From the NCBI RefSeq assembly GCF_006547065.1, contig NZ_CP041243.1, positions 1,069,001 to 1,133,000 on the forward strand: a stretch of DNA of 64,000 nt. Reading direction: 5' to 3'. This document shows positions 34,080 to 43,367 of this stretch, piece by piece; the first letter of the stretch is position 1, and the number at the start of each line of letters is the position of its first letter. Both the position numbers and the translations under genes were made by a program. The notes beneath the pieces are model-generated. The model saw only the letters and a program-made list of their open reading frames with translations, was not told the DNA's origin and ran no database searches. Source of the stretch: Brevundimonas sp. M20. Lineage in GTDB: Bacteria; Pseudomonadota; Alphaproteobacteria; Caulobacterales; Caulobacteraceae.

Positions 34080-35413
34080 CGCCGCCGATGCTCGGACGGC
34101 TGGATGCCGTGGCGGGCCATCTTGTCGTAGAGGGTCTTGCGCGGGATCTGCAGGGTCTCCGTGACCCGACGGATATCGCCGCCGTGGGCGGTCAGGGCCT
34201 CGCGGATCAGTTCAGCCTCATAGTCCTGAACCTGTTTTGACAGGCTGCGGTCCGTCTCCAGCCGTTCGGCCGGGGCGGCGATGCCGACGGCGACTTCGCT
34301 GGCGTAGTTGGACAGTTCCCGCAGGTTGCCCGGCCAGTCGTGTTCCAGCAGGCGGCGGCGGATGGCGTGGTCGATGGACGGAATGGGGCGTCCCAGACGA
34401 CGGGCGGCGCGGTCGAGGAAGCGGGCGAACAGGACCGGCACGTCTTCGCGGCGCTCGCGCAGTGGCGGGATACGGACGCGCACCACGTTGAGGCGGTAGA
34501 ACAGGTCTTCGCGCAGGTCGCTCCGCGCGACGGCCTCGGCCGGGTCGGACTTGGTGGCGGCGAGGATGCGCAGGTCCAGCGCGTGGGCTTCGGCCGCGCC
34601 CAGCGGCATGACCTCGCGCTCCTCCAGCACCCGCAGGAGGAGGAGCTGCGCCGCGCGGGGAGCCAGGTCGATCTCGTCGAGGAACAGGCTGCCCTGATGC
34701 GACTGCTCGATCTGGCCCTCGCGGCGACGCAGGGCGCCGGGAAAGGCGCCGGCGGCATGGCCGACCAGCTGGCTCTCAAGACCCTCGTCGCGAAGGGTGG
34801 CGCAGGAGACGGGCACGAAGGGTTTGAGCCGACGGCGTCCGGCGTTGTGGATGGCGCGCGCGACGGCCTCCTTGCCGGCTCCGGTCTCGCCCTCGATCAG
34901 GACATCGACCTCGGCGTCCGAGAGGCGCTGGATGGCGGCGCGGAGGGCGGTGACGGCGCGGCTTTCTCCGCTGAGCGGGATCGACCATTCGTCCTCGACG
35001 GCGAGAGCGGCGAGGCGGCGGTTGTCCAGCACCAGCGCCCGCTTCTCCAGAGCCCGGTGGAGGGTCTCCAGCAGGCGTTCCGGCGCGAAGGGCTTGGCCA
35101 GAAAATCATAGGCTCCGCGCTTCATCACATCGACGGCCTCGGCGATGTCGCCGTGACCGGTCATGACGACGACCGGCAGGTCCGGATCGACAATGGCGAG
35201 ACGGTCGATCACCTGACGTCCGTCCAGACCGGGCATGCGGAGGTCGGTGACCACCACGCCGTCGAAGCGGCCGTCCAGCGCCTTCAGCGCGGCGTCGCCG
35301 GAGGCGAACTCCGATACGGACAAGCCTGCGAGAGACAGGCGCTCGGACAGGGCGGACCGGAAGGCGTCATCGTCCTCGATCAGGGCGATGCGGTTACAGG
35401 GCTGGAAACTCAT
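34076..35413 (-). CDS. dctD: Sigma-54-dependent response regulator DctD
   Basis: A 445-residue NtrC-class activator. The receiver domain has acidic residues at 14-16 and the phosphoacceptor Asp57 (VVVTDLRMPG); the AAA+ domain has Walker A GETGAGKE (175-182), Walker B FLDEID and the R-finger region. A C-terminal Fis-type HTH ends GGDIRRVTETLQIPRKTLYDKMARHG. Together with DctB it should switch on dctA when C4-dicarboxylates are present. One key motif differs: the sigma-54-contact GAFTGA loop reads GAFPGA (Pro225, codon CCC). The start overlaps dctB by 4 nt. Confidence 0.93.
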   Translation of the reverse strand: MSFQPCNRIALIEDDDAFRSALSERLSLAGLSVSEFASGDAALKALDGRFDGVVVTDLRMPGLDGRQVIDRLAIVDPDLPVVVMTGHGDIAEAVDVMKRGAYDFLAKPFAPERLLETLHRALEKRALVLDNRRLAALAVEDEWSIPLSGESRAVTALRAAIQRLSDAEVDVLIEGETGAGKEAVARAIHNAGRRRLKPFVPVSCATLRDEGLESQLVGHAAGAFPGALRRREGQIEQSHQGSLFLDEIDLAPRAAQLLLLRVLEEREVMPLGAAEAHALDLRILAATKSDPAEAVARSDLREDLFYRLNVVRVRIPPLRERREDVPVLFARFLDRAARRLGRPIPSIDHAIRRRLLEHDWPGNLRELSNYASEVAVGIAAPAERLETDRSLSKQVQDYEAELIREALTAHGGDIRRVTETLQIPRKTLYDKMARHGIQPSEHRRR

Positions 35414-37224
35414 TCGGCCTTCGCCAGTACGATCTTGAAGACGGCGCCTTCGGATTTGGGAGAGGGGGCGTGGAGCAGCTCGCCGCCGAAGCCGGCGACG
35501 ATGTCCCGGCTGATGACGAGGCCGAGGCCCAGCCCGTCGCGCTTGTCGGTGGTGAAGGGGGTGAACAGGCGCTCGCGAACCTCCGCCGAGACGCCCCGGC
35601 CGTTGTCGGCCACCTTGATCGTAACCTTGCCGGAGCGGACGGAGACGGCGATCTCGATGACCGGGGCGGCGACGCCGTCGAGCGCCTGAATGGCGTTCTG
35701 GAGCAGATTCAGCACGACCTGTTCGAGACGGTTACGTTCGGCCAGCACTTCAAGACCCTCCGGCGCGCGGGTGCGCTTCAGGGTGATGCCCTGTTCGCGC
35801 AGACGGGGGCTGACCAGCAGCAGGGCGCCGTCGATGGCGGCGTCAACGCCGACAGCCACCGTTCCGGAGCGGGTCTTGCGGGAGAAGGCGCGCAGTTCGT
35901 CGGTGATGGCGCCGACCCGCTGGGTCAGGTCGTTGATCCGGGTCAGGGAGCGGCCCGCCGCCTCGGCGTCCTGGCGATCCAGATAGACGGCGGCGGTGTC
36001 GGCGTGGGTGCGGATGGCGGCGAGCGGCTGGTTGATCTCGTGCGCGACCCCGGCGGCGATCTGGCCCAGGGTGGCGAGCTTGTTGGCCTGAATGAGTTCA
36101 TCCTGAAGGTCCTGACGGCCCTTTTCCAGACGCCGCCGCTCCTCGATCTCGCGGTTGAGCTGATCGTTGGCGGCGCGGAGTTCTGCAGTGCGGGCGTCGA
36201 CGGTGCGCTCCAGCACGATCCGGGCGGCCTCGTCCTCCGCCGAACGGGCGCGGGCGCGCTGGCGGCGGCGCAGCAGAACGCCCGTCAGGCCCGCCAGCAG
36301 GGTGACGCTGAGAAGGGCCAGAACTCTTGCGCTGACCACGGCCCGGGTGACGCCGTTCCCGGCCGGGGAGAGAAGGTGGAGCCGCCAGCCCATCTCGGGG
36401 ACCGGAACGGAGGTTCGGGCGTAGAGATCGGGAGGAGTGTCTTGCGACAGGCGGATCATGCCCGGCTGGAGCGCCTCGAAGGGCAGGGCGGACAGGTCCA
36501 CGCGTCCGGCGGTCTGGTCCACTTCCAGCCGGTGACGGCGATCGGCGGGCAGGGCGCCGGTCGTATGGAAGCGCCACTCCGGTACGGTGGTGATCAGGAC
36601 GACGCCGTCGCCGTCGGTGACATAGGTCGGTTCACCCGACCTGCGCCAGTCGGCCTCCAGCGTATCGAACTCCAGCTTGGCGACGACGACGCCCAGCGGA
36701 CGACCGTCGGCGGCTTCGACCCGGCGGGCGAGATACAGGCCCGGGCGTCCGCTGACGGTGCCGAGGGCGAACAGGCTGGCCTGCCCGTCGCGCATGGCCT
36801 CGGAATAGTAGGGGCGGAAACGATAGTCCGAACCGACGAAACTGATCGGCTGGTTCCAGTTGCTGGCGGCGAGGGCCAGGCCGCGCGCATCCAGCGCATA
36901 GATGACCGCCGCGCGGGTCTCGCGGGCCAGCCCTTCGAGCTTGCGGTTCAGGCGATCCACCCCGGCGGGGGACGGGGTGGCGAGAACCGATTGCAGGTCC
37001 GGGTCCTGGGCCAGGACCATGGGCAGGGAGCGGTGCCGCTCAAGCTCACTGCGCAGGACGGCGGCGTGCAGGGCGGTGGCGGTTGAGGATTGGTCGAGCG
37101 CCTCAGCCCGCGCCTCGCGCCGGGCGAACTCTCCGGCGAGCAGCGTTACGACCCCGGCGACAATCAGCCAGAACAGCGCGAAAAGGCGCCACTGACCCTG
37201 TGCGGAATCGAGAAAACGGGGCAT
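35410..37224 (-). CDS. dctB: C4-dicarboxylate sensor histidine kinase DctB
   Basis: A membrane sensor of about 604 residues. Transmembrane helix near the start (WRLFALFWLIVAGVVTLLAG), a periplasmic double-PAS/Cache domain of about 250 residues, a second helix (VLALLSVTLLAGLTGVLL), then a coiled coil (RTAELRAANDQLNREIEERRR). The H-box AAGVAHEINQPLAAIRTHAD and ATPase boxes NAIQAL, ADNGRGV and GLGLGL complete it. The ATG at 37224 is preferred to a TTG at 37254, which would place a DctD-like site inside the gene. It partners DctD, whose gene follows with a 4-nt overlap. Confidence 0.94.
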   Translation of the reverse strand: MPRFLDSAQGQWRLFALFWLIVAGVVTLLAGEFARREARAEALDQSSTATALHAAVLRSELERHRSLPMVLAQDPDLQSVLATPSPAGVDRLNRKLEGLARETRAAVIYALDARGLALAASNWNQPISFVGSDYRFRPYYSEAMRDGQASLFALGTVSGRPGLYLARRVEAADGRPLGVVVAKLEFDTLEADWRRSGEPTYVTDGDGVVLITTVPEWRFHTTGALPADRRHRLEVDQTAGRVDLSALPFEALQPGMIRLSQDTPPDLYARTSVPVPEMGWRLHLLSPAGNGVTRAVVSARVLALLSVTLLAGLTGVLLRRRQRARARSAEDEAARIVLERTVDARTAELRAANDQLNREIEERRRLEKGRQDLQDELIQANKLATLGQIAAGVAHEINQPLAAIRTHADTAAVYLDRQDAEAAGRSLTRINDLTQRVGAITDELRAFSRKTRSGTVAVGVDAAIDGALLLVSPRLREQGITLKRTRAPEGLEVLAERNRLEQVVLNLLQNAIQALDGVAAPVIEIAVSVRSGKVTIKVADNGRGVSAEVRERLFTPFTTDKRDGLGLGLVISRDIVAGFGGELLHAPSPKSEGAVFKIVLAKAE

Positions 37225-37235
37225 CGGGAGAGTAA

Positions 37236-37283
37236 TGCGGGATTTCGCACACAAGTCCAGAAATGGTGTGCGGAAATCCGCCC
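37236..37283. promoter_or_regulatory. DctD-like upstream activator sites
   Basis: GTGCGGAAATCCGCCC (37268-37283) and TGCGGGATTTCGCACA (37236-37251) each match the rhizobial DctD-binding pattern GTGCGGAAATCCGCAC with one or two changes. They lie 70-115 nt upstream of the putative sigma-54 promoter of dctA and just before dctB, so both genes could be targets. Confidence 0.65.
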
Positions 37284-37350
37284 AGTTTTGAGTTTTTGCA
37301 CCCGCGAAATCGGGAATAAATCAAGCAATGTCAGTGCGGTGATGGATTTC

Positions 37351-37364
37351 GGCCTTCCGCTTGC
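37351..37364 (+). promoter_or_regulatory. Sigma-54 (-24/-12) promoter of dctA
   Basis: GG at 37351-37352 and GC at 37363-37364 have the required 10-nt spacing, within TCGGCCTTCCGCTTGCGA; the -12 TTGC is exact and the -24 element is partial (CGGCC for TGGCAC). DctD-type sites lie upstream. TSS would be near 37376, leaving an 85-nt leader. Confidence 0.55.
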
Positions 37365-37460
37365 GAGGTCGGACCGGGGCTTTCGATAATAGCTCCACGT
37401 CACCGCATCAGACGGTGAACCAATCCGGGACCGGCAAGCGGTCTCACTCGGGAGGGTCTT

Positions 37461-38819
37461 TTGATCCAGATTGCATCCACGCCGGAGGCGGGCGCCGTGC
37501 GCAAGCCTTGGTACCGTAGCCTGTATGTGCTCGTCCTCGGCGCCATCATCGCCGGCGGATTGATCGGCCATTTCTGGCCCGAGCTGGGCAAGGACCTGAA
37601 GCCGCTCGGCGACGCCTTCATCAAGCTGGTGAAGATGATCATCGCTCCGGTGATCTTCCTGACGATTTCAACCGGCATCGCCGGGATGAGCGACCTGAAA
37701 CGCGTCGGCCGGGTGGCCGGCAAGGCCTTCGCCTACTTCTTCGTCTTCTCGACCCTGGCCCTGATCATCGGTCTGGTGATCGCCAATGTGGTGCGTCCCG
37801 GCCATGGGCTGAACATCGACCCGGCGACCCTCGATGCGGGTTCGGTCGCGCAATATGCGCAGGCCGCCCATGAATCGACCATCGTCGGCTTCCTGACCGG
37901 GATCATCCCGACGACGCTGGTGAGCGCCTTCGTCGAGGGCAACATCCTGCAGACCCTGTTCGTGTCGATCCTGTTCGGCCTGTCGCTGGCCATCGTCGGC
38001 GCGCCGGCCCAGCCGGTGGTGCGGGCGCTGGAGTCGCTGAGTCAGGTGATCTTCCGTCTGGTCGCCATCCTGATGAAGGCCGCGCCCATCGGCGCCTTCG
38101 GGGCCTTCGCCTTCACGATCGGGGCCTATGGCCTCGCGTCGATCGCAAACCTGATCGCGCTGATCGCCACCTTCTACCTGACGGCCCTCGTCTTCGTGCT
38201 GGGCGTGCTGGGGCTGGTGGCCCGCGCCAACGGCTTCTCGATCTTCAAGCTGATCGGCTACCTGAAGGAAGAGCTGCTGCTGGTGCTGGGCACCTCGTCT
38301 TCCGAGGCGGCCCTGCCCAGCCTGATGCAGAAGATGGAGAAGGCCGGGGCGCCGAAGTCCGTGGTCGGACTGGTCGTACCGACGGGCTATTCGTTCAATC
38401 TGGACGGCACCAACATCTACATGACGCTGGCGGCGCTGTTCATCGCCCAGGCCATGAACATCGAACTGAGCCTGCAACAACAGATCCTGCTGCTTCTGGT
38501 CGCCATGCTCAGCTCCAAGGGCGCGGCGGGGATCACCGGCGCCGGCTTCATCACCCTGGCGGCGACGCTGGCCGTGGTGCCCGCGGTGCCGGTTGCGGGC
38601 ATGGCCCTGATCCTCGGCATCGACCGCTTCATGAGCGAGTGCCGGGCGCTGACCAACTTCATCGGAAACGCGGTGGCGACCCTGGTCGTCGCGCGCTGGG
38701 AGGGCGAACTGGATCGCGATGCGCTCCATGCCGCCCTTGGATCAAAGCCGGGGGCGCTCGCCGCGTCGCCTGATCCGGCCGCAGGGCCGGGAGACAAGGA
38801 AACCCTGACAGCCGACTGA
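37461..38819 (+). CDS. dctA: C4-dicarboxylate/proton symporter DctA
   Basis: A 452-residue dicarboxylate/amino acid:cation symporter importing succinate, fumarate and malate. Conserved elements include [44 protein letters not shown] (the serine-rich hairpin), [17 protein letters not shown] and [23 protein letters not shown] start is used, with GGAGGG 6 nt before it. Sigma-54 promoter and DctD sites lie upstream, and a TonB receptor gene 33 nt downstream appears cotranscribed. Confidence 0.96.
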   Translation: MIQIASTPEAGAVRKPWYRSLYVLVLGAIIAGGLIGHFWPELGKDLKPLGDAFIKLVKMIIAPVIFLTISTGIAGMSDLKRVGRVAGKAFAYFFVFSTLALIIGLVIANVVRPGHGLNIDPATLDAGSVAQYAQAAHESTIVGFLTGIIPTTLVSAFVEGNILQTLFVSILFGLSLAIVGAPAQPVVRALESLSQVIFRLVAILMKAAPIGAFGAFAFTIGAYGLASIANLIALIATFYLTALVFVLGVLGLVARANGFSIFKLIGYLKEELLLVLGTSSSEAALPSLMQKMEKAGAPKSVVGLVVPTGYSFNLDGTNIYMTLAALFIAQAMNIELSLQQQILLLLVAMLSSKGAAGITGAGFITLAATLAVVPAVPVAGMALILGIDRFMSECRALTNFIGNAVATLVVARWEGELDRDALHAALGSKPGALAASPDPAAGPGDKETLTAD

Positions 38820-38852
38820 AGAAACGGCGGGGGCTAAAAGGGAGGAACGGGA

Positions 38853-41800
38853 ATGAAGTCGAGATACAGAAGCGCGCTGCTGGGCGGCGCGGCGGTGCTG
38901 ACGCTGCTGGCCGCGGGCGCCGCGGCTGCGCAGGAGGCGCCGCCGGTCGAAACCGCGCCCGAACAGGACGCGTCCCAGGACGGGGCGGCCCAACTGGGCG
39001 ACGTCGTGGTCGTGGGATCGCAAATCCGCGGCGCCTCGACCACCAACGCCCTGCCGGTCGTGGTGGTCGATCAGGAGCAGATCGACAGCGTCGGCGCGGT
39101 GTCGGGTGACGACCTGCTGCGGTCGATCCCGCAGATGGGCGACGTGCTGTTCGACAGCGCCAACAACCCGCAGACCTCCAACTCGGCGCGCGGCGACGTG
39201 AACTCGGTCAACCTTCGCTCGCTGGGGGTCGGCAACACCCTGGTGCTGGTGAACGGGCGTCGCGTGGTGCAGCACCCGACCAGCCAGGGCACGTCGGACA
39301 CCGGCACGGTGCCGGTGCTGAGCTACAACTCCAACGCCATTCCGGTCGCCGGACTTGAGCGGGTCGAGGTGCTGCTGGACGGCGCGGCGGCCATCTACGG
39401 CGCCGACGCCGTGGCGGGCGTGGTCAACACCGTGCTGCAGGACGACTTCGACGGTTTCACCTTCGAGAGCCGCTACGGCGGCGCCGAGGGCACGAGCATG
39501 CGCGAGCTCGATCTCAACGTTTTCGCCGGCAAGAATTTCGACCGCGGAAATGTCTCGCTGTTCGCCAACTATTCCAGCCGCACCAAGCTGATGGCCGATG
39601 AGCAGGACTTCACCTTCAGCGACGACATGCGGCCCTTCTTCTCGGGCTTCCCGGGCTACGAGACCTCGACCGTGCCGGACGGTCGTTCGTCGCACACGAC
39701 CTGGGCGGCGCTGACGATCGCGCCCGTGACGACGGCGACCCGCCCGCGCTCCAACGGCACGGTCGTGACGACCGCCGCCGGCGCCTTCCACTATCAACCG
39801 GAGAGCTTCGGCTGCGTCGGCGCCGATCTGGGCGACATCTGTCTGGTCAGCGGCGCGGCGGCCTACAACGGGGTGAACCGCGAGATGCGGTTTGATACCC
39901 GCAAGGGCACGACGGTGCGCCCGTCCGTCGAGCGGGCCAACATCTTCCTGACCGGCCACTACGATCTGACGGACAACCTGACCGCCTTCGGCGAGCTGTC
40001 CTTCTATGCGGCTGAAAGTAATGCGATCCAGCCGCCGGTGGTCAATCTGAACGGTCTGTGGATTCCGGCGACCAACTACTGGAACCCGTTCGGTCCGACT
40101 ATGATGAACGGGGCGCCGAACCCGAACCGCCTGCCCAACCTGACCAATGTTCCGGCCTCGGGGCTGGCGGTGCGTCTGGGCAACTACCGGTTCGCGGACA
40201 CGGGCTTCCAGGAGGTGAAGGTCAAGAACTATCAGTCGCGCTTCCTGGCTGGCCTGCGTGGTGAATGGCGCGGGTTCGACTGGGAGGGCGCGCTTCTTTA
40301 CTCCGAGGCCGAGGCCGAGGACATTTCGCCCAACATCAACATGACGGCCTTGCAGGCCCAGCTGGCCCTGTCGACGCCCGACGCCTACAACCCGTTCAAC
40401 GGCGGGTGTGTGGATACGCCGAGCTACAATGACTGCACGCCGTCGTCGCAGGCGGCCATCGACGCCATCGTGTTCGACATGCGTCGCGTCTCGCGCACCA
40501 CGCTGGCGCTGGCCGACTTCAAGATGTCGCGGAGCGACCTGTTCGAACTGCCGGGCGGCCCGGTAGGCGTGGCGATGGGCGTCGAATTCCGTCGTGAAAC
40601 CCAGAGCGACGACCGCGACGAGAACGTGGACGGCACCTTCACCTTCGTCGACATGGTGACGGGCGAGGTCAATCCGTCGAATGTTTCGGCGGTCAGTCCC
40701 AACCCGGACAGCAAGGGTGACCGCACTGTGGCGGGCGCCTTCGTCGAGTTCGCCATTCCGGTCATCTCGCCGGAGATGAACATCCCGCTGGTGCAGAGCA
40801 TCGACGTTCAGCTGGCGGGTCGCTTCGAGGACTATTCGGACTTCGGCTCGGTCGGGAAGCCCAAGATCGCCCTCGCTTGGGATATCGTGGAGGGCCTGCG
40901 GTTCCGGGCCTCGTATTCGGAAGGCTTCCGCGCGCCGAACCTGGAGCAGGTGAACGCAACCCAGTACGCCCGTCTGGCCAGCGCCCCGGACTTCATCCGC
41001 TGTGAAGCGGACATCCGCAACGGCACCATCGCCAACATGACCCAGTGCACCCGCACGGCCAGCGTCTCGCTGCAGATCGCGGGCAACCCCGACCTGAAGC
41101 CCGAGGAGAGCACCAATCAGTCCTATGGTCTGGTCTTCCAGCCGACCTTCCTTCCGGAAGTGCTGGGCGACTTCACCTTCACGGTGGATCGCTGGAAGAT
41201 CGAGCAGGAGCAGATCGTCGGACTGCTGGGCGCCCAGACCGCGCTGGCGTTGGAGTATCTGAACCGGGTGCAGGGCGGGACCAATCCGAATGTGGTCCGT
41301 GCGACCCCGACGCAGGACGACATCGATCTGTTCGACGGCACCGGCCTGACGGCGGTGGGGACGGCGCAAACTATCAGCGACCGGTTCATCAACCTGCTGC
41401 CGCAAACGGCGGAAGGGCTGGACCTCGGCTTCACCTGGGCCAAGCGTCGGACCGAGTGGGGGACCTTCATCTTCCGCGCCAACGCCCAGCAATTGCTGAA
41501 ATTCTCGCGCGCGCCGGGGGATATCGTGGAGTCGCTGTACGCCGCTCGTGAGGCGGGGATCATCAACGCCCTGACCCCGCTGCCGGACTCCAGCCAGCTG
41601 ATCGCGCAGAACGGCCGCCCCGAGTGGAAGGTCAACGCCAGCTTCACCTGGCGGCACGGCCCGTGGCGGGTGGGCGCCTCGACCCAGTACGTCAGCGAGG
41701 TGTTCCAGACGAGCCTGCTGAGCTCGACCGGTCAGGCGTGGAAGGTCACCGACCAGATGACGCTGAACCTGTACGGCCAGTACGCCTTCGACGAGCGTTT

Positions 41801-41945
41801 CGGCGCCGCCTCGGGGACGGATCTGCGTATCGGCGTCCGCGATCTGACGGATGAAGGTCCGTCGCTGGCGGACGGTGGTTATCTCGGTTCAGTGCAGCGC
41901 CCGTATGGCCGCTACTGGTACGTCGACATCTCGAAGACGTTCTGA
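38853..41945 (+). CDS. TonB-dependent outer-membrane receptor
   Basis: 1,030 residues with signal peptide (ALLGGAAVLTLLAAGAAAAQ), TonB-box-like LGDVVVVGSQIRG near 48, plug motifs VLVNGRRVV and LERVEVLLDGAAAIYGADAVAGVVN, and a barrel ending RYWYVDISKTF. GGGAGG precedes the ATG. It follows dctA by 33 nt without a terminator and is closed by a strong terminator at 41963-42007, so both genes may form a dicarboxylate-controlled transcript. The ligand could be a molecule that delivers C4-dicarboxylates, but that is inference. Confidence 0.93.
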   Translation: MKSRYRSALLGGAAVLTLLAAGAAAAQEAPPVETAPEQDASQDGAAQLGDVVVVGSQIRGASTTNALPVVVVDQEQIDSVGAVSGDDLLRSIPQMGDVLFDSANNPQTSNSARGDVNSVNLRSLGVGNTLVLVNGRRVVQHPTSQGTSDTGTVPVLSYNSNAIPVAGLERVEVLLDGAAAIYGADAVAGVVNTVLQDDFDGFTFESRYGGAEGTSMRELDLNVFAGKNFDRGNVSLFANYSSRTKLMADEQDFTFSDDMRPFFSGFPGYETSTVPDGRSSHTTWAALTIAPVTTATRPRSNGTVVTTAAGAFHYQPESFGCVGADLGDICLVSGAAAYNGVNREMRFDTRKGTTVRPSVERANIFLTGHYDLTDNLTAFGELSFYAAESNAIQPPVVNLNGLWIPATNYWNPFGPTMMNGAPNPNRLPNLTNVPASGLAVRLGNYRFADTGFQEVKVKNYQSRFLAGLRGEWRGFDWEGALLYSEAEAEDISPNINMTALQAQLALSTPDAYNPFNGGCVDTPSYNDCTPSSQAAIDAIVFDMRRVSRTTLALADFKMSRSDLFELPGGPVGVAMGVEFRRETQSDDRDENVDGTFTFVDMVTGEVNPSNVSAVSPNPDSKGDRTVAGAFVEFAIPVISPEMNIPLVQSIDVQLAGRFEDYSDFGSVGKPKIALAWDIVEGLRFRASYSEGFRAPNLEQVNATQYARLASAPDFIRCEADIRNGTIANMTQCTRTASVSLQIAGNPDLKPEESTNQSYGLVFQPTFLPEVLGDFTFTVDRWKIEQEQIVGLLGAQTALALEYLNRVQGGTNPNVVRATPTQDDIDLFDGTGLTAVGTAQTISDRFINLLPQTAEGLDLGFTWAKRRTEWGTFIFRANAQQLLKFSRAPGDIVESLYAAREAGIINALTPLPDSSQLIAQNGRPEWKVNASFTWRHGPWRVGASTQYVSEVFQTSLLSSTGQAWKVTDQMTLNLYGQYAFDERFGAASGTDLRIGVRDLTDEGPSLADGGYLGSVQRPYGRYWYVDISKTF

Positions 41946-41962
41946 GACTGAACCGGGCTGAA

Positions 41963-42007
41963 CCGGCGCGGATCGTGCCTCCCCCGATCCGCGCCGGATT
42001 TCCTTTG
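41963..42007 (+). terminator. Rho-independent terminator after receptor gene
   Basis: Perfect 13-bp stem: CCGGCGCGGATCG (41963-41975) and CGATCCGCGCCGG (41985-41997), 9-nt loop, then ATTTCCTTTG. It lies between the receptor and the hydrolase gene. Confidence 0.85.
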
Positions 42008-42019
42008 ATGAGGGTTCCG

Positions 42020-43327
42020 ATGAAACGACTGGCCGCTCTGTTCGGGGGCCTGATGCTGGCGACGCCCGGCCTCGCTGTGGCGCAAGGTGCGGCATCGACC
42101 CCGTCGCCGCTCGAAGCGGTGGAACCGACGCCGATCAACTGTCCGGCCTCCGTGGGGCGGGAGGTGCGTTGCCTTTCAGGCCGGGACGTCAACGGCGCCT
42201 GGTACATCATCGCCATGCCGACGACGTGGAACCGCAAGTTGATCGTCCACGCCCACGGCGGTCCGCGCACCGGCGAGCCCGAAGCTCCGGACTCGCTGGA
42301 GGACCTGGACCGGTTCTCGGTGATGGTGAAGCAGGGTTACGCCTGGATCGGCTCGACCTATCGCCGGGGCGGGTACGGCGTGCGCATGGCCGCCGAGGAC
42401 GCGGACAACAGCCGCAAGATCTTCTGGGCGCGCTTCGGCCGTCCGGCCCGGACCATCCTTCACGGCCAGTCGTGGGGCGGGAACGTCGCGGCGAAGGCGG
42501 CGGAGCTTTACGCCCTCGATATCGAGGGGCGACCCAACTACGATGGCGTCCTGCTGACCAACGGCGTGCTGATGGGCGGGACGAAGGCCTATCAGTTCCG
42601 GGCCGATTTGCGGGCGGTCTACCAGTTCTACTGCGGAAACCATCCCGCGCGGCAGGACGGCGCCTATCCGGTCTGGCAGGGGCTGCCCGCAAACGCGACG
42701 ATGACGCGGGCGGAACTGCGGCGGCGGATCGTGGAGTGCACCGGCGTGGGCTTGTCGCAGCGGGACCGGCGCGCGGACCAGACCCGCAGGCTGCGCGACA
42801 TCCTCGCCGTGACCGGAATCGAGGAGGACGAGCTGATCGCCCACATGACCTGGTCGACCTTCCTGTTCCAGGATCTGGTGCAGAGGCGGCTGGGCGGATT
42901 GAATCCTTTCGACAACAGCCGGACCGTGTACAGCGGCTCTTCCGACGACGCGGCGCTGAACGCGGGCGTGGAGCGGTTCACGGCGGACCCGACGGCTGTT
43001 GCAAGACTGGCCTATGACGCTGATCTGTCGGGGCTTATCGTGGCGCCGACGGTGACGATCCATGCGCGCTACGATCCGACGGTGACCTGGCTGGCGGATG
43101 CTGAGTACGCCCGAACGGTGGCGGCGGCGGGGCGCTCGCATCTGCTGGCGCAGGCGCTGACGGACGAGAACCAGCACAGCAGGCTTCAGGACGGCGGCTA
43201 TCTGACCACGCTGGACGCGCTCGAGCGCTGGCTGGATACCGGACAGCGTCCTGATCCCGCGACCTTCCAGCAACGGTGTCTGACGCTCGCGTCCGCATCA
43301 GCCTGCCGCTTCCTTCCAGCGGGTTGA
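42020..43327 (+). CDS. Secreted alpha/beta hydrolase
   Basis: About 435 residues with a signal peptide (LAALFGGLMLATPGLAVAQ). HGGPRTGEPEAPDS is the oxyanion region, HGQSWGGNVAAKAAEL holds the nucleophile Ser, and IHARYDPTV and DENQHSR give likely Asp and His of the triad. ATG at 42020 is used because AGGG precedes it and because earlier ATGs lie in or next to the terminator. Four or more cysteines in the C-terminal half suggest a periplasmic fold with disulfides. Substrate unknown; esterase or peptidase are both possible. Confidence 0.75.
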   Translation: MKRLAALFGGLMLATPGLAVAQGAASTPSPLEAVEPTPINCPASVGREVRCLSGRDVNGAWYIIAMPTTWNRKLIVHAHGGPRTGEPEAPDSLEDLDRFSVMVKQGYAWIGSTYRRGGYGVRMAAEDADNSRKIFWARFGRPARTILHGQSWGGNVAAKAAELYALDIEGRPNYDGVLLTNGVLMGGTKAYQFRADLRAVYQFYCGNHPARQDGAYPVWQGLPANATMTRAELRRRIVECTGVGLSQRDRRADQTRRLRDILAVTGIEEDELIAHMTWSTFLFQDLVQRRLGGLNPFDNSRTVYSGSSDDAALNAGVERFTADPTAVARLAYDADLSGLIVAPTVTIHARYDPTVTWLADAEYARTVAAAGRSHLLAQALTDENQHSRLQDGGYLTTLDALERWLDTGQRPDPATFQQRCLTLASASACRFLPAG

Positions 43328-43367
43328 CACTCATTGACGGCGGCGATCCGGTCGCCGACGAAAGGGG

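Noticed and set aside
37225-37254. TTG start for dctB at 37254
   Set aside because: It would put a DctD-like binding site inside the coding region; ATG at 37224 gives a normal protein.
38742-41657. Minus-strand frame of 971 codons opposite the dctA-linked receptor
   Set aside because: Same reason: composition typical of GC-rich antisense frames and a strong plus-strand gene.
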